Source of the DNA: Streptomyces maremycinicus
GTDB lineage: Bacteria > Actinomycetota > Actinomycetes > Streptomycetales > Streptomycetaceae
Reading direction: 5' to 3'
Length of the DNA: 64,000 nucleotides
Assembly (NCBI RefSeq): GCF_001184025.1
Contig: NZ_BBYG01000010.1
Span: forward strand, 496,001 to 560,000
Within the stretch, counting starts at the first letter, position 1, and every line of letters starts with the position of its first letter. The notes under the pieces are model-generated. The model saw nothing but the letters and a program-made list of their open reading frames with translations, was not told the DNA's origin and did no database searches. Positions 8,233 to 17,486 of this stretch are shown here, piece by piece. The translations under genes and the position numbers were made by a program.

Positions 8233-10473
8233 GTGAAACGACGCAGAACCACCCTGTTGTCCCTCGCGGCCCTGCTGGGCGCGGCGCTCACCGCGCTGCC
8301 CGCCCAGCAGGCCGGTGCCGAAGAGGTCGAGCAGGTGCGGAACGGCGGTTTCGACACGACCGCCGACCCCTGGTGGACCAGCAACGTCACCGCCGGTCTC
8401 AGCGACGGCCGGCTGTGCGCGGACGTGCCCGGCGGCACCGTCAACCGCTGGGACGCCGCCGTCGGACAGGACGCCGTCACCCTGGTGAAGGGGTCGTCGT
8501 ACCGGTTCTCGTTCAGCGCCTCCGGTGTGCCCGAGGGGCACGTGGTGCGGGCGATCGTGGGCCTCGGTGTCTCCCCGTACGACACCTGGTACGAGGCGAG
8601 CCCGGTGCTGAGCGAGACGGGTGACGCCTATACGTACACGTTCACCTCGCCGGTCGACAGCGCCCAGGGGCAGGTGGCCTTCCAGGTCGGCGGGAGCGCC
8701 GATCCCTGGCGGTTCTGCCTGGACGACGTGTCGCTGCTGGGCGGGGTGCCGCCGGAGGTGTACCAGCCGGACACCGGGCCGCGGGTGCGCGTCAACCAGG
8801 TCGCCTATCTGCCCGCCGGCCCGAAGAACGCCACGCTGGTCACCGATGCCGCCGCGAAGCTGCCCTGGCGGCTGCGGAACGGCGCGGGGGCGACGGTCGC
8901 GCACGGCTGGACCGTGCCGCGCGGCCTCGACGTCTCGTCCGGACAGCGCGTCCACTCCATCGACTTCGGCGGCTACCGCACGCGCGGGACGGGCTTCACG
9001 CTGGTCGCCGACGGCGAGACCAGCCGTCCCTTCGACATCGGCACGGCCGACTACGACCGGCTGCGCCTGGACGCGGTGAAGTACTACTACACGCAGCGCA
9101 GCGGCATCGCGATCCGGGACGACCTGCGGCCCGGCTACGGGAGGGCGGCCGGTCATGTGAACGCGGCCCCCAACCAGGGCGACTCCGCGGTGCCCTGCCG
9201 GAGCGGGGTGTGCGACTACACGCTCGACGTCACCGGCGGCTGGTACGACGCGGGGGACCACGGCAAGTACGTCGTCAACGGCGGCATCGCCACCTGGGAG
9301 CTGCTGAGCACCTACGAACGCTCCCTGCTCGCCCGCACCGGCGACCCGGCCGCCCTCGGCGACGGGACGCTCGCCCTACCGGAGAGCGGCAACAACGTGC
9401 CGGACATCCTCGACGAGGCCCGCTGGGAGCTGGACTTCCTGCTGAGGATGCAGGTGCCGGACGGGCAGCCGCTCGCCGGCATGGCCCACCACAAGATCCA
9501 CGACGCGCAGTGGACCGGGCTGCCGCTGCTGCCGGGCGACGATCCACAGAAGCGCGAACTGCATCCGCCGACCACCACGGCGACGCTCAACCTGGCCGCG
9601 ACGGCCGCCCAGGCGGCCCGCCTGTACCGGCCCTACGACAAGGCCTTCGCGGCGAAGGCGCTGACGGCCGCGCGCAAGGCCTTCGCGGCGGCCCTCGCGC
9701 ATCCGGACGTGTACGCCGACCCGAACGACGGCATCGGCGGCGGCGCCTACAACGACGACGACGCGACCGACGAGTTCTACTGGGCGGCCGCCGAGCTGTA
9801 TCTCAGCACGGGGGAGAAGCAGTTCGCCGACCGGGTGCTGAACTCCCCGGCGCACACGGCGGACATCTTCGTCCCCAACGGCTTCGACTGGTCCCGTACG
9901 GCCGCCGCCGGCCGCCTCGACCTCGCGACCGTTCCCAGCGCGCTGCCCGGACGCGACAAGGTCCGCGGGTCGGTCGTGCGGGGCGCCGACAGCTATCTCG
10001 CCACGCTGGCCGGACAGCCGTACGGCATGCCCTACGCCCCCGAGGGCAACCGGTACGACTGGGGTTCCAGCCACCAGGTCCTCAACAACGCCGTGGTCAT
10101 CGCCACGGCCTACGACCTCACCGGCGCCTCGAAGTACCGGTCCGGAGCCGTCCAGAGCATGGACTACGTGCTCGGGCGCAACGCGCTCAACCAGTCGTAC
10201 GTCACCGGCTACGGCGAGGTGAACTCCCATCGCCAGCACAGCCGCTGGTACGCGCGCCAGCTGGACCCGAACCTGCCGGACCCGCCGCGGGGCACCCTGT
10301 CCGGCGGCCCGAACTCGAGCATCCAGGACCCCTACGCGCAGAGCAAGCTCCAGGGCTGTGTGGGCCAGTTCTGCTACATCGACGACATCCAGTCCTGGTC
10401 CACGAACGAGACCGCGATCAACTGGAACGCGGCGCTGGCCCGGCTGGCCTCCTTCGTGGCGGATCAGGGATAG
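8233..10473 (+). CDS. Secreted GH9 endoglucanase with N-terminal CBM
   Basis: Hydrolyses beta-1,4-glucan outside the cell. The 746-residue precursor has a signal peptide (KRRRTTLL, hydrophobic core, cut near AGAEE), a CBM4/9-like carbohydrate-binding module (about residues 35-170, [12 protein letters not shown]), the Ig-like CelD N-terminal domain (about 185-275, [10 protein letters not shown]) and the GH9 alpha-toroid. The catalytic aspartates lie in [13 protein letters not shown] and the proton-donor glutamate in [13 protein letters not shown] near the C-terminus; the HSRWYA motif is also present. Start GTG 8233 is chosen because AGGAG sits 7 bp upstream and the signal peptide begins there; the upstream frame extension is not protein-like. 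A CebR operator precedes it, so expression is likely cellobiose-induced. Confidence 0.93.
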   Translation: MKRRRTTLLSLAALLGAALTALPAQQAGAEEVEQVRNGGFDTTADPWWTSNVTAGLSDGRLCADVPGGTVNRWDAAVGQDAVTLVKGSSYRFSFSASGVPEGHVVRAIVGLGVSPYDTWYEASPVLSETGDAYTYTFTSPVDSAQGQVAFQVGGSADPWRFCLDDVSLLGGVPPEVYQPDTGPRVRVNQVAYLPAGPKNATLVTDAAAKLPWRLRNGAGATVAHGWTVPRGLDVSSGQRVHSIDFGGYRTRGTGFTLVADGETSRPFDIGTADYDRLRLDAVKYYYTQRSGIAIRDDLRPGYGRAAGHVNAAPNQGDSAVPCRSGVCDYTLDVTGGWYDAGDHGKYVVNGGIATWELLSTYERSLLARTGDPAALGDGTLALPESGNNVPDILDEARWELDFLLRMQVPDGQPLAGMAHHKIHDAQWTGLPLLPGDDPQKRELHPPTTTATLNLAATAAQAARLYRPYDKAFAAKALTAARKAFAAALAHPDVYADPNDGIGGGAYNDDDATDEFYWAAAELYLSTGEKQFADRVLNSPAHTADIFVPNGFDWSRTAAAGRLDLATVPSALPGRDKVRGSVVRGADSYLATLAGQPYGMPYAPEGNRYDWGSSHQVLNNAVVIATAYDLTGASKYRSGAVQSMDYVLGRNALNQSYVTGYGEVNSHRQHSRWYARQLDPNLPDPPRGTLSGGPNSSIQDPYAQSKLQGCVGQFCYIDDIQSWSTNETAINWNAALARLASFVADQG

Positions 10474-10530
10474 AGCCTGATCAATGAGAGACCCGCTCTG
10501 ATCGGGAGCGTGCAGGATCGAACACCCTCC

Positions 10531-10591
10531 GGTACCGCGCGGTCATCAGTTTGACCTGGGGATATTTACGAGTAAGTACCCGCGCGGTACC
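10531..10591. promoter_or_regulatory. 12-bp inverted repeats flanking a putative promoter of the toxin-antitoxin operon
   Basis: GGTACCGCGCGG (10531-10542) and its exact reverse complement CCGCGCGGTACC (10580-10591) are 37 bp apart. Between them lies TTGACC (10551-10556), a plausible -35, with TAAGTA at 10573-10578 as a weak -10. The right arm ends at the GTG start of the antitoxin gene. Autorepression by the ribbon-helix-helix antitoxin is the likely role (inference). Confidence 0.65.
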
Positions 10592-10846
10592 GTGAAGGAC
10601 ATGCCAGCCCTCAATGTGGAATTCAGCGATCGCGAGCTGGAGGACCTGCGGCAGATCGCCAAGGAACGCGGTACGTCGATGAAGGCACTCGTGCGGGAGG
10701 CGGCCGCCGCCGACATCGCGCGGCACCGGGCGCTCCAGGAAGGCGCGGAGGCCTTCCGCAGGTTCTTCGCCTCGCACGCCGACGAGTTCGCCGCCGCCTT
10801 TCCCGAGGACGAACGCTCCGTGCGGGGCGAGGGGCGGGTCGCCTGA
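10592..10846 (+). CDS. Ribbon-helix-helix antitoxin of a Doc-like pair
   Basis: An 84-residue (GTG 10592) or 81-residue (ATG 10601) protein. The N-terminus has the ribbon-helix-helix pattern: a short strand (ALNVEFSD) then two helices (ELEDLRQIAKERG and SMKALVREAAAADI); the rest is a charged, Phe-rich tail (AEAFRRFFASHADEF) that would wrap the toxin. Neither start has a convincing ribosome site; the GTG lies at the end of the right inverted repeat and could be leaderless. The stop is 3 bp before the toxin start, as expected for a toxin-antitoxin operon in which the antitoxin also binds its own promoter. Confidence 0.75.
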   Translation: MKDMPALNVEFSDRELEDLRQIAKERGTSMKALVREAAAADIARHRALQEGAEAFRRFFASHADEFAAAFPEDERSVRGEGRVA

Positions 10847-10849
10847 CCG

Positions 10850-11227
10850 ATGACCTCCGTCATCCACATCGACGTGCCCTGGCTGCTCCAGCGCCATGAA
10901 GAGGTTCTGCCGGAACAGCCCACCGTCAACGACTTCTCGGCGCTGGTCGCCGCGGTCGCCCGGCACCGGGTCGATCCGCCCAAGCTCGGCGTGGACTCCG
11001 ACCCGGCCTGGCGGGCCGCCGCGCTGCTGCACACGCTGACCCTGCTCAAGCCCCTGCCCTCGGCCAACGCCCGCTTCGCCTGCGCGACGGCGGTGGCGTA
11101 CATGTTCACCAGCGGGGTCGGTATCGATCCGCCGTACGGCGCGCTCGTCGACCTCGCCCGCGATCTGCTCGACGGCAAGACGGACGTCTACGGCGCGGCG
11201 GACCGGTTGCGGTCCTGGCAGATATAG
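10850..11227 (+). CDS. Doc/Fic-like toxin with degenerate active-site motif
   Basis: A 125-residue all-helical protein matching the length of Doc toxins, second gene of a two-gene operon. Doc enzymes transfer phosphate to elongation factor Tu through an HxFxDANKR motif. Here the corresponding stretch is KPLPSANARFA: the Ala-Asn and Arg positions are kept, but the catalytic His is Lys, the Asp is Ser and the Lys is Ala. The rest of the fold pattern (ALLHTLTLLKPLPSANARFACATAVAYMFTSG would be the core helix pair, here named only by its ends) fits the family. Either the enzyme uses another chemistry or it has become a non-enzymatic partner. Confidence 0.68.
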   Translation: MTSVIHIDVPWLLQRHEEVLPEQPTVNDFSALVAAVARHRVDPPKLGVDSDPAWRAAALLHTLTLLKPLPSANARFACATAVAYMFTSGVGIDPPYGALVDLARDLLDGKTDVYGAADRLRSWQI

Positions 11228-11247
11228 GCAGGAGCAAAGTGTCCCGG

Positions 11248-11286
11248 GGCCGCCGGCCGAGGGCGGGAGGAGCAAGGCCGGCGGCC
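11248..11286 (+). terminator. Terminator-like hairpin after the toxin gene
   Basis: GGCCGCCGGCC (11248-11258) and GGCCGGCGGCC (11276-11286) form a perfect 11-bp stem with a 17-nt loop, followed by GTTT. It lies 20 bp after the toxin stop. The rest of the gap to 11664 holds no convincing gene; it should contain the promoter of the next gene. Confidence 0.7.
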
Positions 11287-11664
11287 GTTTCGCGCAGGAG
11301 AGCCGCCGTCCTGCGCGGGGCCTCCGAGGAAGTGGCCGATTCCAGCCAACTGCGCGGGCCGCTGTGCCGGGAGCGTGCGCGGCGCCCCACCGTGTGCGCG
11401 TGTTTCACACGGGGCGCAAGGGCGGATTTCGGCCGAGCCCGCGAAGGCCGTGAAAAGGCGCGATGCCTGGTGGGAGCGGTCCCGCTTATCGACTTTCCAT
11501 CAACAAGGCGCAGCTTCAGCGCTCGCCTTGTTGTGCGTGACTCAGTTGTGCAAAGGTGAACCGCCCGTGCGGGGGGTCATGACCACATCCCCCGCGTTCG
11601 TCGGCGGAGGCGAATTCACGCTCCCGGCCGCACCGGACAGGTACGTACCAAAGGAATGTGCTCA

Positions 11665-13317
11665 GTGCCCACCCCTCAGCCTCCTCGTCCGCCCTATCCT
11701 CCGCAGGGCGGGGGCCCCGGAGAATCCGACGAGTCGCTCGCCGCGGGAATACGCGGCGGAGCGGACAACGAGGTCGCCCAGTCCACCGCTCTGCTGATCG
11801 CCCGGCACTGGCGGCCGGTGCACGAGTACGCGGTCATCTGCCTCGCCTCCTCCGGGAGCGTCGCGTCCATGATCACCGCGTCCGCCTTCCACCAGGTCCT
11901 CGACAGGTTGAAGCTGGGGGAGCCGGGGACCGCGCTGCGCCCCCGACTGCTGGTGACCGTACGGGACATGGCGCGGCTGTGGTCCGCCGACGAGGAGCTG
12001 TCCGGCGTGCTGCCGGTGCTGCGCAAGCCGGCCGGCGCGCGGGGGATGCGGGCCGCCAAGTCCATGACCCCGGACAACCGGGTGCTGGCGGAACGTTCGT
12101 TCCAGGGCCTGCCCGCCGTCGCCCGCTGCGTCCTGTGGCACGTGGAGGTCGAGGCCGAACCGGTCACCGTCGCCGCCGGTCTGCTCGGGATGGACACCGA
12201 CACGGTCTCGGGCGTCCTGGAGCAGGCCCGGGACAAGCTGCGGGAGGGCGTCGTCCGGGCCCACCGGGAACTCGCGCCGAGCAAGGACTGCCGCTTCTAC
12301 AACCGGCTCCTCGACGTGCCGATCCGCCGCGGCGGCGACCTTCTGCCGGACGTGCGCAAGCACATGGACGAGTGCCGCTACTGCCGGGCCGCCGCCGAAC
12401 AGCTCGGTCACTTCGAGAGCGGCCTCGGCGTGCTGCTCGCCGAGGCGGTGCTCGGCTGGGGGGCCCGCCGCTACCACGACACCCGCCCCGGTCGCGCCAA
12501 GCAGCAGACCGTACGGCTCAAGGGCTCCGCACGCCACGGCGGCCGTGGCGGCCGGGGCACCCGTGGCACCCGGGGCCGAGGCGGCAATCTGCTCGCGCGC
12601 ATCCCCTCGCCCCGTCGGCGGTCGTCCGGGGAGACGCGCTCGCCGCGCGCGCTGTTCACCGGCGTCGGACTGGCCTCGGCGGGTCTGCTGACCACCCTGC
12701 TCGCCGCCGGCATGTGGTCGGACGACGGCGGCGCCGACCCGGCCGCCTCCACCAGCGGCAGCGTCCCCGGCATCGACTCGCAGGCCGCCACCGCCTCGCC
12801 GACCTCCCCGGGCACCGCCCAACTGCCCACCGCGCCACGGCAGACCACGCTGCGCAACGCCGCCGCCGACCTCTGCCTGGACGTGCGGGGCGAGGCGCGG
12901 GCCGGCTCCGCCCTCGAACTGGCGGACTGCTCCTCCGACGCGACCCAGCAGTGGTCCTACGACGACGACGGGCAGTTGCGCAGCGTGGCCGGGCCCGGCC
13001 TGTGCGTGGACTCCCACGCGGACGCCGGGGTGGTCATCCTCGGCGCGTGCGTGGACGCCACCGACGCCCGCGGGGACGACGTCCGCTACGACCTCACCGT
13101 GCAGGGCGAGTTGCTGCCCCGTTGGGACGACACGCTCGCCCTCTCCCCGGCGGGTGAGGCGCCGGGCGCGGACGTGGTCGTCAAGGTCCGCGACCACTCC
13201 ACCGGTCAGCGCTGGCTCACCGGCACCGCCTCCGCCACCCCCGGTTCCCTCGCGGTCACCGGCACGGACGCGCCCCCGTCGGCCCAGCCGGTCGACCTGG
13301 CGGACGGCACCGCCTGA
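11665..13317 (+). CDS. ECF-sigma-like / zinc-finger / membrane / ricin-lectin fusion protein
   Basis: Full-length paralogue of the gene at the left edge, 550 residues. Visible modules: sigma-70 region-2-like (about residues 30-80, LIARHWRPVHEYAV ... ASAFHQVL), region-4-like helices (about 145-205, RCVLWHVEVEAEPVTVAAGLLGM), an HxxxCxxC zinc motif as in anti-sigma factors (HMDECRYC, about 233-240), a basic Arg/Gly linker, one membrane helix (about 330-350) and a C-terminal ricin-type beta-trefoil (about 390-520) with QQWSYD and QRWL motifs. The likely topology is lectin outside, sigma-like part inside. Start GTG 11665 is preferred over ATG 11656 because AAAGGA (11650-11655) is 9 bp from the GTG and abuts the ATG. 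Function as a sugar-responsive regulator is inference. Confidence 0.85.
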   Translation: MPTPQPPRPPYPPQGGGPGESDESLAAGIRGGADNEVAQSTALLIARHWRPVHEYAVICLASSGSVASMITASAFHQVLDRLKLGEPGTALRPRLLVTVRDMARLWSADEELSGVLPVLRKPAGARGMRAAKSMTPDNRVLAERSFQGLPAVARCVLWHVEVEAEPVTVAAGLLGMDTDTVSGVLEQARDKLREGVVRAHRELAPSKDCRFYNRLLDVPIRRGGDLLPDVRKHMDECRYCRAAAEQLGHFESGLGVLLAEAVLGWGARRYHDTRPGRAKQQTVRLKGSARHGGRGGRGTRGTRGRGGNLLARIPSPRRRSSGETRSPRALFTGVGLASAGLLTTLLAAGMWSDDGGADPAASTSGSVPGIDSQAATASPTSPGTAQLPTAPRQTTLRNAAADLCLDVRGEARAGSALELADCSSDATQQWSYDDDGQLRSVAGPGLCVDSHADAGVVILGACVDATDARGDDVRYDLTVQGELLPRWDDTLALSPAGEAPGADVVVKVRDHSTGQRWLTGTASATPGSLAVTGTDAPPSAQPVDLADGTA

Positions 13318-13396
13318 GGGACGAAGGGCCCGGGCCCCGGACCGGGACCGGGACCGGCACCGCGGAGGCCGGCTCGTACGGCTCCCGCCGCGCCCG

Positions 13397-14566
13397 TCAG
13401 CCGGCGTCCTCGACGAGGTCGGCCGGACCCACGGTCGCCGGGCCGGCGTGGCCGGACAGCGCGAGGGTGAGGTCGAACTCCGCGAGCAGACAACGGATCA
13501 CGTGCTCGACGCCCGGCTGCCCGTCCAGACCGAGGCCGTAGGCGTAGGGTCGGCCCAGCAGCACCGCCCGCGCGCCGAGGGCCAGCGCCTTGAAGACGTC
13601 GTCGCCGGTGCGCACCCCGCTGTCGAACAGCACCGTCAGCCGGTCGCCGACGGCCTGTGCCACCCGGGGCAGCGCGTCGGCGGCCGCGACCGAGCCGGCG
13701 ACCTGCCGGCCCCCGTGGTTGGAGACCACCACGCCGTCCATGCCCGCGTCGGCGGCCAGCCGGGCGTCGTCGGGGTGCAGCACACCCTTGAGGACGATCG
13801 GCCCGTCCCAGTTCTCCCGCAGGAACGCCAGGTCCGGCCAGGTCTTGCCGGGGTCCGCGAACAGGCTGACGAAGTGCAGGACGGCCGCGTTCGGGTCCTC
13901 GTGCACCGGCTTGGCCAGGCCCGCCAGGAACGCCGGGTCGGTGAAGTAGTTGGCGGTGCCCACGCCGTGCAGGAACGGCAGATAGGCCTGGTCGAGATCG
14001 CGGGGCCGCCACGCCAGCAGCGGGGTGTCCAGGGTGACGACGAGCACCGTGAAGCCGCTCTCCCGGGCCCGCCGCAGGAAGCTGCGGGTCACCTCGCGGT
14101 CCTTGGACCAGTACAGCTGGAACCAGCGCTCGGCGTCCCCCATCGCCTCGGCCACCTGCTCGATCGGTGTGCTGGACGCCGACGACAGGATGAACGGCAC
14201 CCCCTGCGCGGCCGCCGCCCGGGCCGCCGCGGACTCCGCCTCCGGATGCATGATCGACAGCACCCCGACGGGCGCGAGCGCGAGCGGCGCGGGCAGGGCC
14301 CGGCCCAGCACCTCGACCGACAGGTCCCGCTCGTGCACGTCCCGCAGCATGCGCGGCACGATCCGGCGGCGCTCCAGGGCCGCGCGGTTCGCCCGCGCCG
14401 TGCTGCCGTCCCCCGCGCTGCCCGCCACATAGCCCACCGGCCCGGGCCCGAGGCGCTGTTCGGTGAGCTCCTCGAGCCGGGTCAGGTCGGTGGGCAGCCG
14501 GGGGACCGCGCCCGTCATCCCGTTGAGATAGATCTCGTACTGGAAGTCCGCCCAGTGCTTCGCCAT
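13397..14566 (-). CDS. FMN-dependent alpha-hydroxy-acid oxidase (lactate 2-monooxygenase-like)
   Basis: A 389-residue cytosolic flavoenzyme that oxidises an alpha-hydroxy acid such as L-lactate. The TIM-barrel FMN domain is complete: APVGVLSIMHPEAE, FQLYW, VVTLDTP, VLKGV (flavin-contacting lysine), the catalytic histidine in SNHGGRQ, then DSGVRTGDDVFKALALGA and LLGRPYAYGL for phosphate binding. The N-terminal FQYEIYLNGM and the family length favour the lactate 2-monooxygenase branch over glycolate or mandelate enzymes, but substrate cannot be proved. The neighbouring NCS1 permease is on the same strand upstream and may be co-transcribed; a gap of 102 bp separates them. Confidence 0.88.
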   Translation of the reverse strand: MAKHWADFQYEIYLNGMTGAVPRLPTDLTRLEELTEQRLGPGPVGYVAGSAGDGSTARANRAALERRRIVPRMLRDVHERDLSVEVLGRALPAPLALAPVGVLSIMHPEAESAAARAAAAQGVPFILSSASSTPIEQVAEAMGDAERWFQLYWSKDREVTRSFLRRARESGFTVLVVTLDTPLLAWRPRDLDQAYLPFLHGVGTANYFTDPAFLAGLAKPVHEDPNAAVLHFVSLFADPGKTWPDLAFLRENWDGPIVLKGVLHPDDARLAADAGMDGVVVSNHGGRQVAGSVAAADALPRVAQAVGDRLTVLFDSGVRTGDDVFKALALGARAVLLGRPYAYGLGLDGQPGVEHVIRCLLAEFDLTLALSGHAGPATVGPADLVEDAG

Positions 14567-14668
14567 CCGTACGTCCCGCCTCTCGCCGTCCCGTGGTCGG
14601 CCGTCGTCGTCGCACGGCGACCATACCGGCGGGTCGGTGGCGGTGGTCAGGCGGTGGTCGGGCCGTGG

Positions 14669-16378
14669 TCAGACGGTTCGGTCGACGGCCGGCCCGGACG
14701 CTGCGGCGACGGGTTCGCCGGCCTCCGTGCCCGGTCCGGTGATCGGCGGCACCGGCACCTCCACGGTCCTGGCCAGCCGCGCCCCCTCGGGCCCGTACAC
14801 CGCCCGGGGTTCCGGGAACAGCCGCAGCAACGCCAGGTAGAGCAGGGCGGCTACGGCCAGGGACAGCGGCAGGCCGATGTCGACGCCGTTCGCCAGATCA
14901 CCCAGCGGCCCGACGAACTGGCCCGGGATGTCGGTGAACAGCACACCGAGCAGCGCCGACACCCACCAGGCGGTCATACCGCGCCAGTTCCAGCCGTGCG
15001 CGAACCAGTAACGCCCGCCCCGCTGGCGGCGGTTGAAGACCTGGAGGGCGTCGGGGTCGTACCAGCCGCGCCGGGTGAAGAATCCCAGCATCATCACGAC
15101 CATCCACGGCGTCGTGCACGTGATGATCATCGTGGCGAAGGTGGAGATGGACTGGACGAGGTCCAGCGCGAACCGGCCGACGAAGATGAACACGATCGAC
15201 AGCAGGCCGACCAGCACGGTCGCCCGCACCCGCGACAGCCGCGGGAACACCGACGAGAAGTCCAGGCCGGTGCCGTAGAGCGAGGTCGTGCCCGTGGACA
15301 TCCCGCCGATCAGGGCGAGCAGACAGACCGGCAGGAAGAACCAGCTCGGTGAGATCGCGAGCAGCCCGCCCACGAAGTCGGGAGCGGCCGGGTCGACGTA
15401 CTCGGGGGCCTTCGACGCGATGATGCTCGCGGTCGCGAGGCCGAAGACGAACGGCAGCAGGGTCGCGACCTGCGACAGGAACGCGGCGCCGATCACCTTG
15501 CGGCGCGGGGTCGTTGCCGGGATGTAGCGCGACCAGTCGCCGAGGAACGCCCCGAACGACACCGGGTTGGACAGCACGATCAGCGCCGCGCCGATGAACG
15601 ACGGCCAGAACAGCGCGTCGGTCGCCGGGTCGGCGGAGTCCGTGAAGACGCCCGCGTACGAGGCGTCGAAATCACCGGCGAAGGCGATCGCGCCGAGCAG
15701 GAACAGCACGGTGGCGGAGGCGACCGCGACCTTGTTGACGAACAGCATGAACCGGAAGCCGTACACGCAGACCGCGAGCACCAGTCCGGCGAACAGCGCG
15801 TAGGCGACGGCGTACGTCAGATCGCCGCGGGGGAGGCCGAAGAGGCGGTGCGCGCCGCCGACCAGGGCGTCGCCTGAGCTCCACACCGAGATGGAGAAGA
15901 ACGCGATCGCCGTCAGCAGGGAGAGGAACGAGCCGACGACCCGGCCGTGCACGCCGAGGTGCGCGGAGGAGGAGACGGCGTTGTTGGTGCCGTTGACCGG
16001 CCCGAACACGGCCATCGGGCACAGGATCAGCGCGCCCACGACGACCCCGAGGAGGGTCGCGGCGAGGCCCTGCCAGAACGACAGTCCGAAGAGGATCGGG
16101 AAGGCGCCGAGCACGCAGGTGGAGAAGGTGTTCGCGCCGCCGAAGGCGAGCCGGAACAGGTCGAGGGGGGTCGCGGTGCGTTCGGCGTCGGGGATGCGGT
16201 CGACACCGTGGGCCTCGACCTCGGTGAGGGACGGGGCAGAGGCGGACGGCGCGGATCCGGGGGACGGCGGGGTCAAGGGAGCTCCAGCAACAGGCGGTCG
16301 ACGGTGGAGCGCGGGGTGGCGCGGCACGGTGAACGGCCGTCCCGTCGCGGGGTGGGCGACGCGGGCGGGTGCCGTCAC
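14669..16378 (-). CDS. NCS1-family nucleobase/cation symporter
   Basis: A 569-residue membrane protein with about 12 transmembrane segments. The core matches NCS1 permeases (cytosine, purine, allantoin or hydantoin uptake driven by sodium or protons): LFRLAFGGANTFSTCVLGAF at the first helix, FGPVNGTNNAVSSSAHLG in helix 3, SNPVSFGAFLGDWSRYIP, and the GGMSTGTTSLYGTGLD region. Substrate unknown. The N-terminus before EAHGVDRIPDAERT is a Pro/Ser/Ala-rich, low-complexity stretch of about 55 residues, so the GTG start at 16378 (no ribosome site) is doubtful; TTG 16275 preceded by GGAG is an alternative. Confidence 0.87.
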   Translation of the reverse strand: MTAPARVAHPATGRPFTVPRHPALHRRPPVAGAPLTPPSPGSAPSASAPSLTEVEAHGVDRIPDAERTATPLDLFRLAFGGANTFSTCVLGAFPILFGLSFWQGLAATLLGVVVGALILCPMAVFGPVNGTNNAVSSSAHLGVHGRVVGSFLSLLTAIAFFSISVWSSGDALVGGAHRLFGLPRGDLTYAVAYALFAGLVLAVCVYGFRFMLFVNKVAVASATVLFLLGAIAFAGDFDASYAGVFTDSADPATDALFWPSFIGAALIVLSNPVSFGAFLGDWSRYIPATTPRRKVIGAAFLSQVATLLPFVFGLATASIIASKAPEYVDPAAPDFVGGLLAISPSWFFLPVCLLALIGGMSTGTTSLYGTGLDFSSVFPRLSRVRATVLVGLLSIVFIFVGRFALDLVQSISTFATMIITCTTPWMVVMMLGFFTRRGWYDPDALQVFNRRQRGGRYWFAHGWNWRGMTAWWVSALLGVLFTDIPGQFVGPLGDLANGVDIGLPLSLAVAALLYLALLRLFPEPRAVYGPEGARLARTVEVPVPPITGPGTEAGEPVAAASGPAVDRTV

Positions 16379-16433
16379 TGATCGGGGTCTGCCGAACGTA
16401 CGGCGTGGGGGATGACCCCGGCCAGAGGACGAA

Positions 16434-17129
16434 TCATCCTTCTTTCGCGTCGGGAGTGGACGAATCCGCCACGTCCGCGCCGCCGGTACCCGAATCGGTG
16501 CCGGTGCCGGTGCCGGTGCCGGTGCCGTCGCTGGAGCCCGTGCCGGGATCGGAGTCTTCGCCGGGATCCGAGTCCGTGCCGGGATCCGTGCCGGGGCCGG
16601 GGTGGGTGTCCGCGTCCGGGCCCTGGGCCCGCACGCGCTGGACCTGTTCGAGGGAGTCGCGCAGCTCGGTGAGCCAGTCGTCGGTGTGCCGCTGGACCAG
16701 CCGGACGCACCAGGCGAGCGCGTCGCTGCGGCTGCGGGCCACGCCCCCGGCGATCAGGGTGTCGAGGACCTGGCGTTCGGGCTGCCGCAGCCGGGTCATG
16801 ACGGGCGCGGCCACGTGCGTGAACAGCGCGCGCTCCCCGTCGCACACCACACCCCAGGACACCTTGCGCCGGAACCGGTGCTCCGCGTCCCGGGCCACGG
16901 CGATCCGGGTGTCCCGGGTGCGCTCGCGGAACTCCTGGATCCGGGCGGTGACCGCCGCCTCCCGCTCGGCGGCCGAGGCGTCCCCGGCCGGCTTGGGCGC
17001 GGGGATGCGGCCGATCACGGTGATCTCCTCGCGGTCGACCGTCACCTCGGCCGGCTCCTCGAAGAGGTCGTCGGGCAGGCGGCCCGCGAACCAGCCCCTC
17101 AGCTTCTCTTTCTGCTCGTTCGTAATCAT
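16434..17129 (-). CDS. Conserved hypothetical protein with Gly/Thr/Asp repeat tail
   Basis: 231 residues from ATG 17129 (NEQKEKLRGWFAGRLPDDLF). The first 185 residues look globular and mixed alpha/beta, with a beta strand (AEVTVDREEITVIGRIP), an Arg/Glu-rich helix (AAVTARIQEFRERTRDTRIAVARDAEH) named here by its ends, a conserved-looking KVSWGVVCDG strand and a helical end ending in DDWLTELRDSLEQVQRV. The tail is low complexity, rich in DPGT and GTGTG, encoded by GGTGCC-type hexamer repeats at about 16496-16530. No known catalytic motif is recognised. The pattern ARSRSDALAWCVRLV recalls small DNA-binding helices, but this is weak. Confidence 0.7.
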   Translation of the reverse strand: MITNEQKEKLRGWFAGRLPDDLFEEPAEVTVDREEITVIGRIPAPKPAGDASAAEREAAVTARIQEFRERTRDTRIAVARDAEHRFRRKVSWGVVCDGERALFTHVAAPVMTRLRQPERQVLDTLIAGGVARSRSDALAWCVRLVQRHTDDWLTELRDSLEQVQRVRAQGPDADTHPGPGTDPGTDSDPGEDSDPGTGSSDGTGTGTGTGTDSGTGGADVADSSTPDAKEG

Positions 17130-17486
17130 GTAATGACCATTACTCCGCAGGTACATGAACACAAGGGGTCGAGAACAAGTCCGCCGAGAGCGGAACGCGG
17201 GGGTGTGCGGAGGCATTCGGGAGCCGTGGCGGAATGTTTCAGGCCTATTAACGAAGCTATGGAAACCGGTCACCGAGTCGATCGAAGGGATCATGAAGCG
17301 CTTGCTTCCGGCGTTGGAACGTTCGAATTCCGTAACTTCTCGCCACTGATTCAATACGCAAGGTTACTGAAACCCATGGGGTCGATGTGAGTTTCGGCGG
17401 CGGACTCGGCAGACTCGCGCTCGCCGCGTTCGACACCGACCGAGCCGGACCGGCACACCCCCGAACCGAGCGGAAGGATGCACACA
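17130..17486. other. Gene-free divergent intergenic region
   Basis: This stretch separates the minus-strand hypothetical gene from the protease-inhibitor gene and must hold both promoters. Its composition is visibly less GC-rich than the genes around it. No strong -35/-10 pair or palindrome could be assigned by eye. Confidence 0.6.

Noticed and set aside
11239..11559. Possible 106-codon gene after the toxin gene
   Set aside because: It starts inside the terminator hairpin, is Arg-rich and has no recognisable domain.
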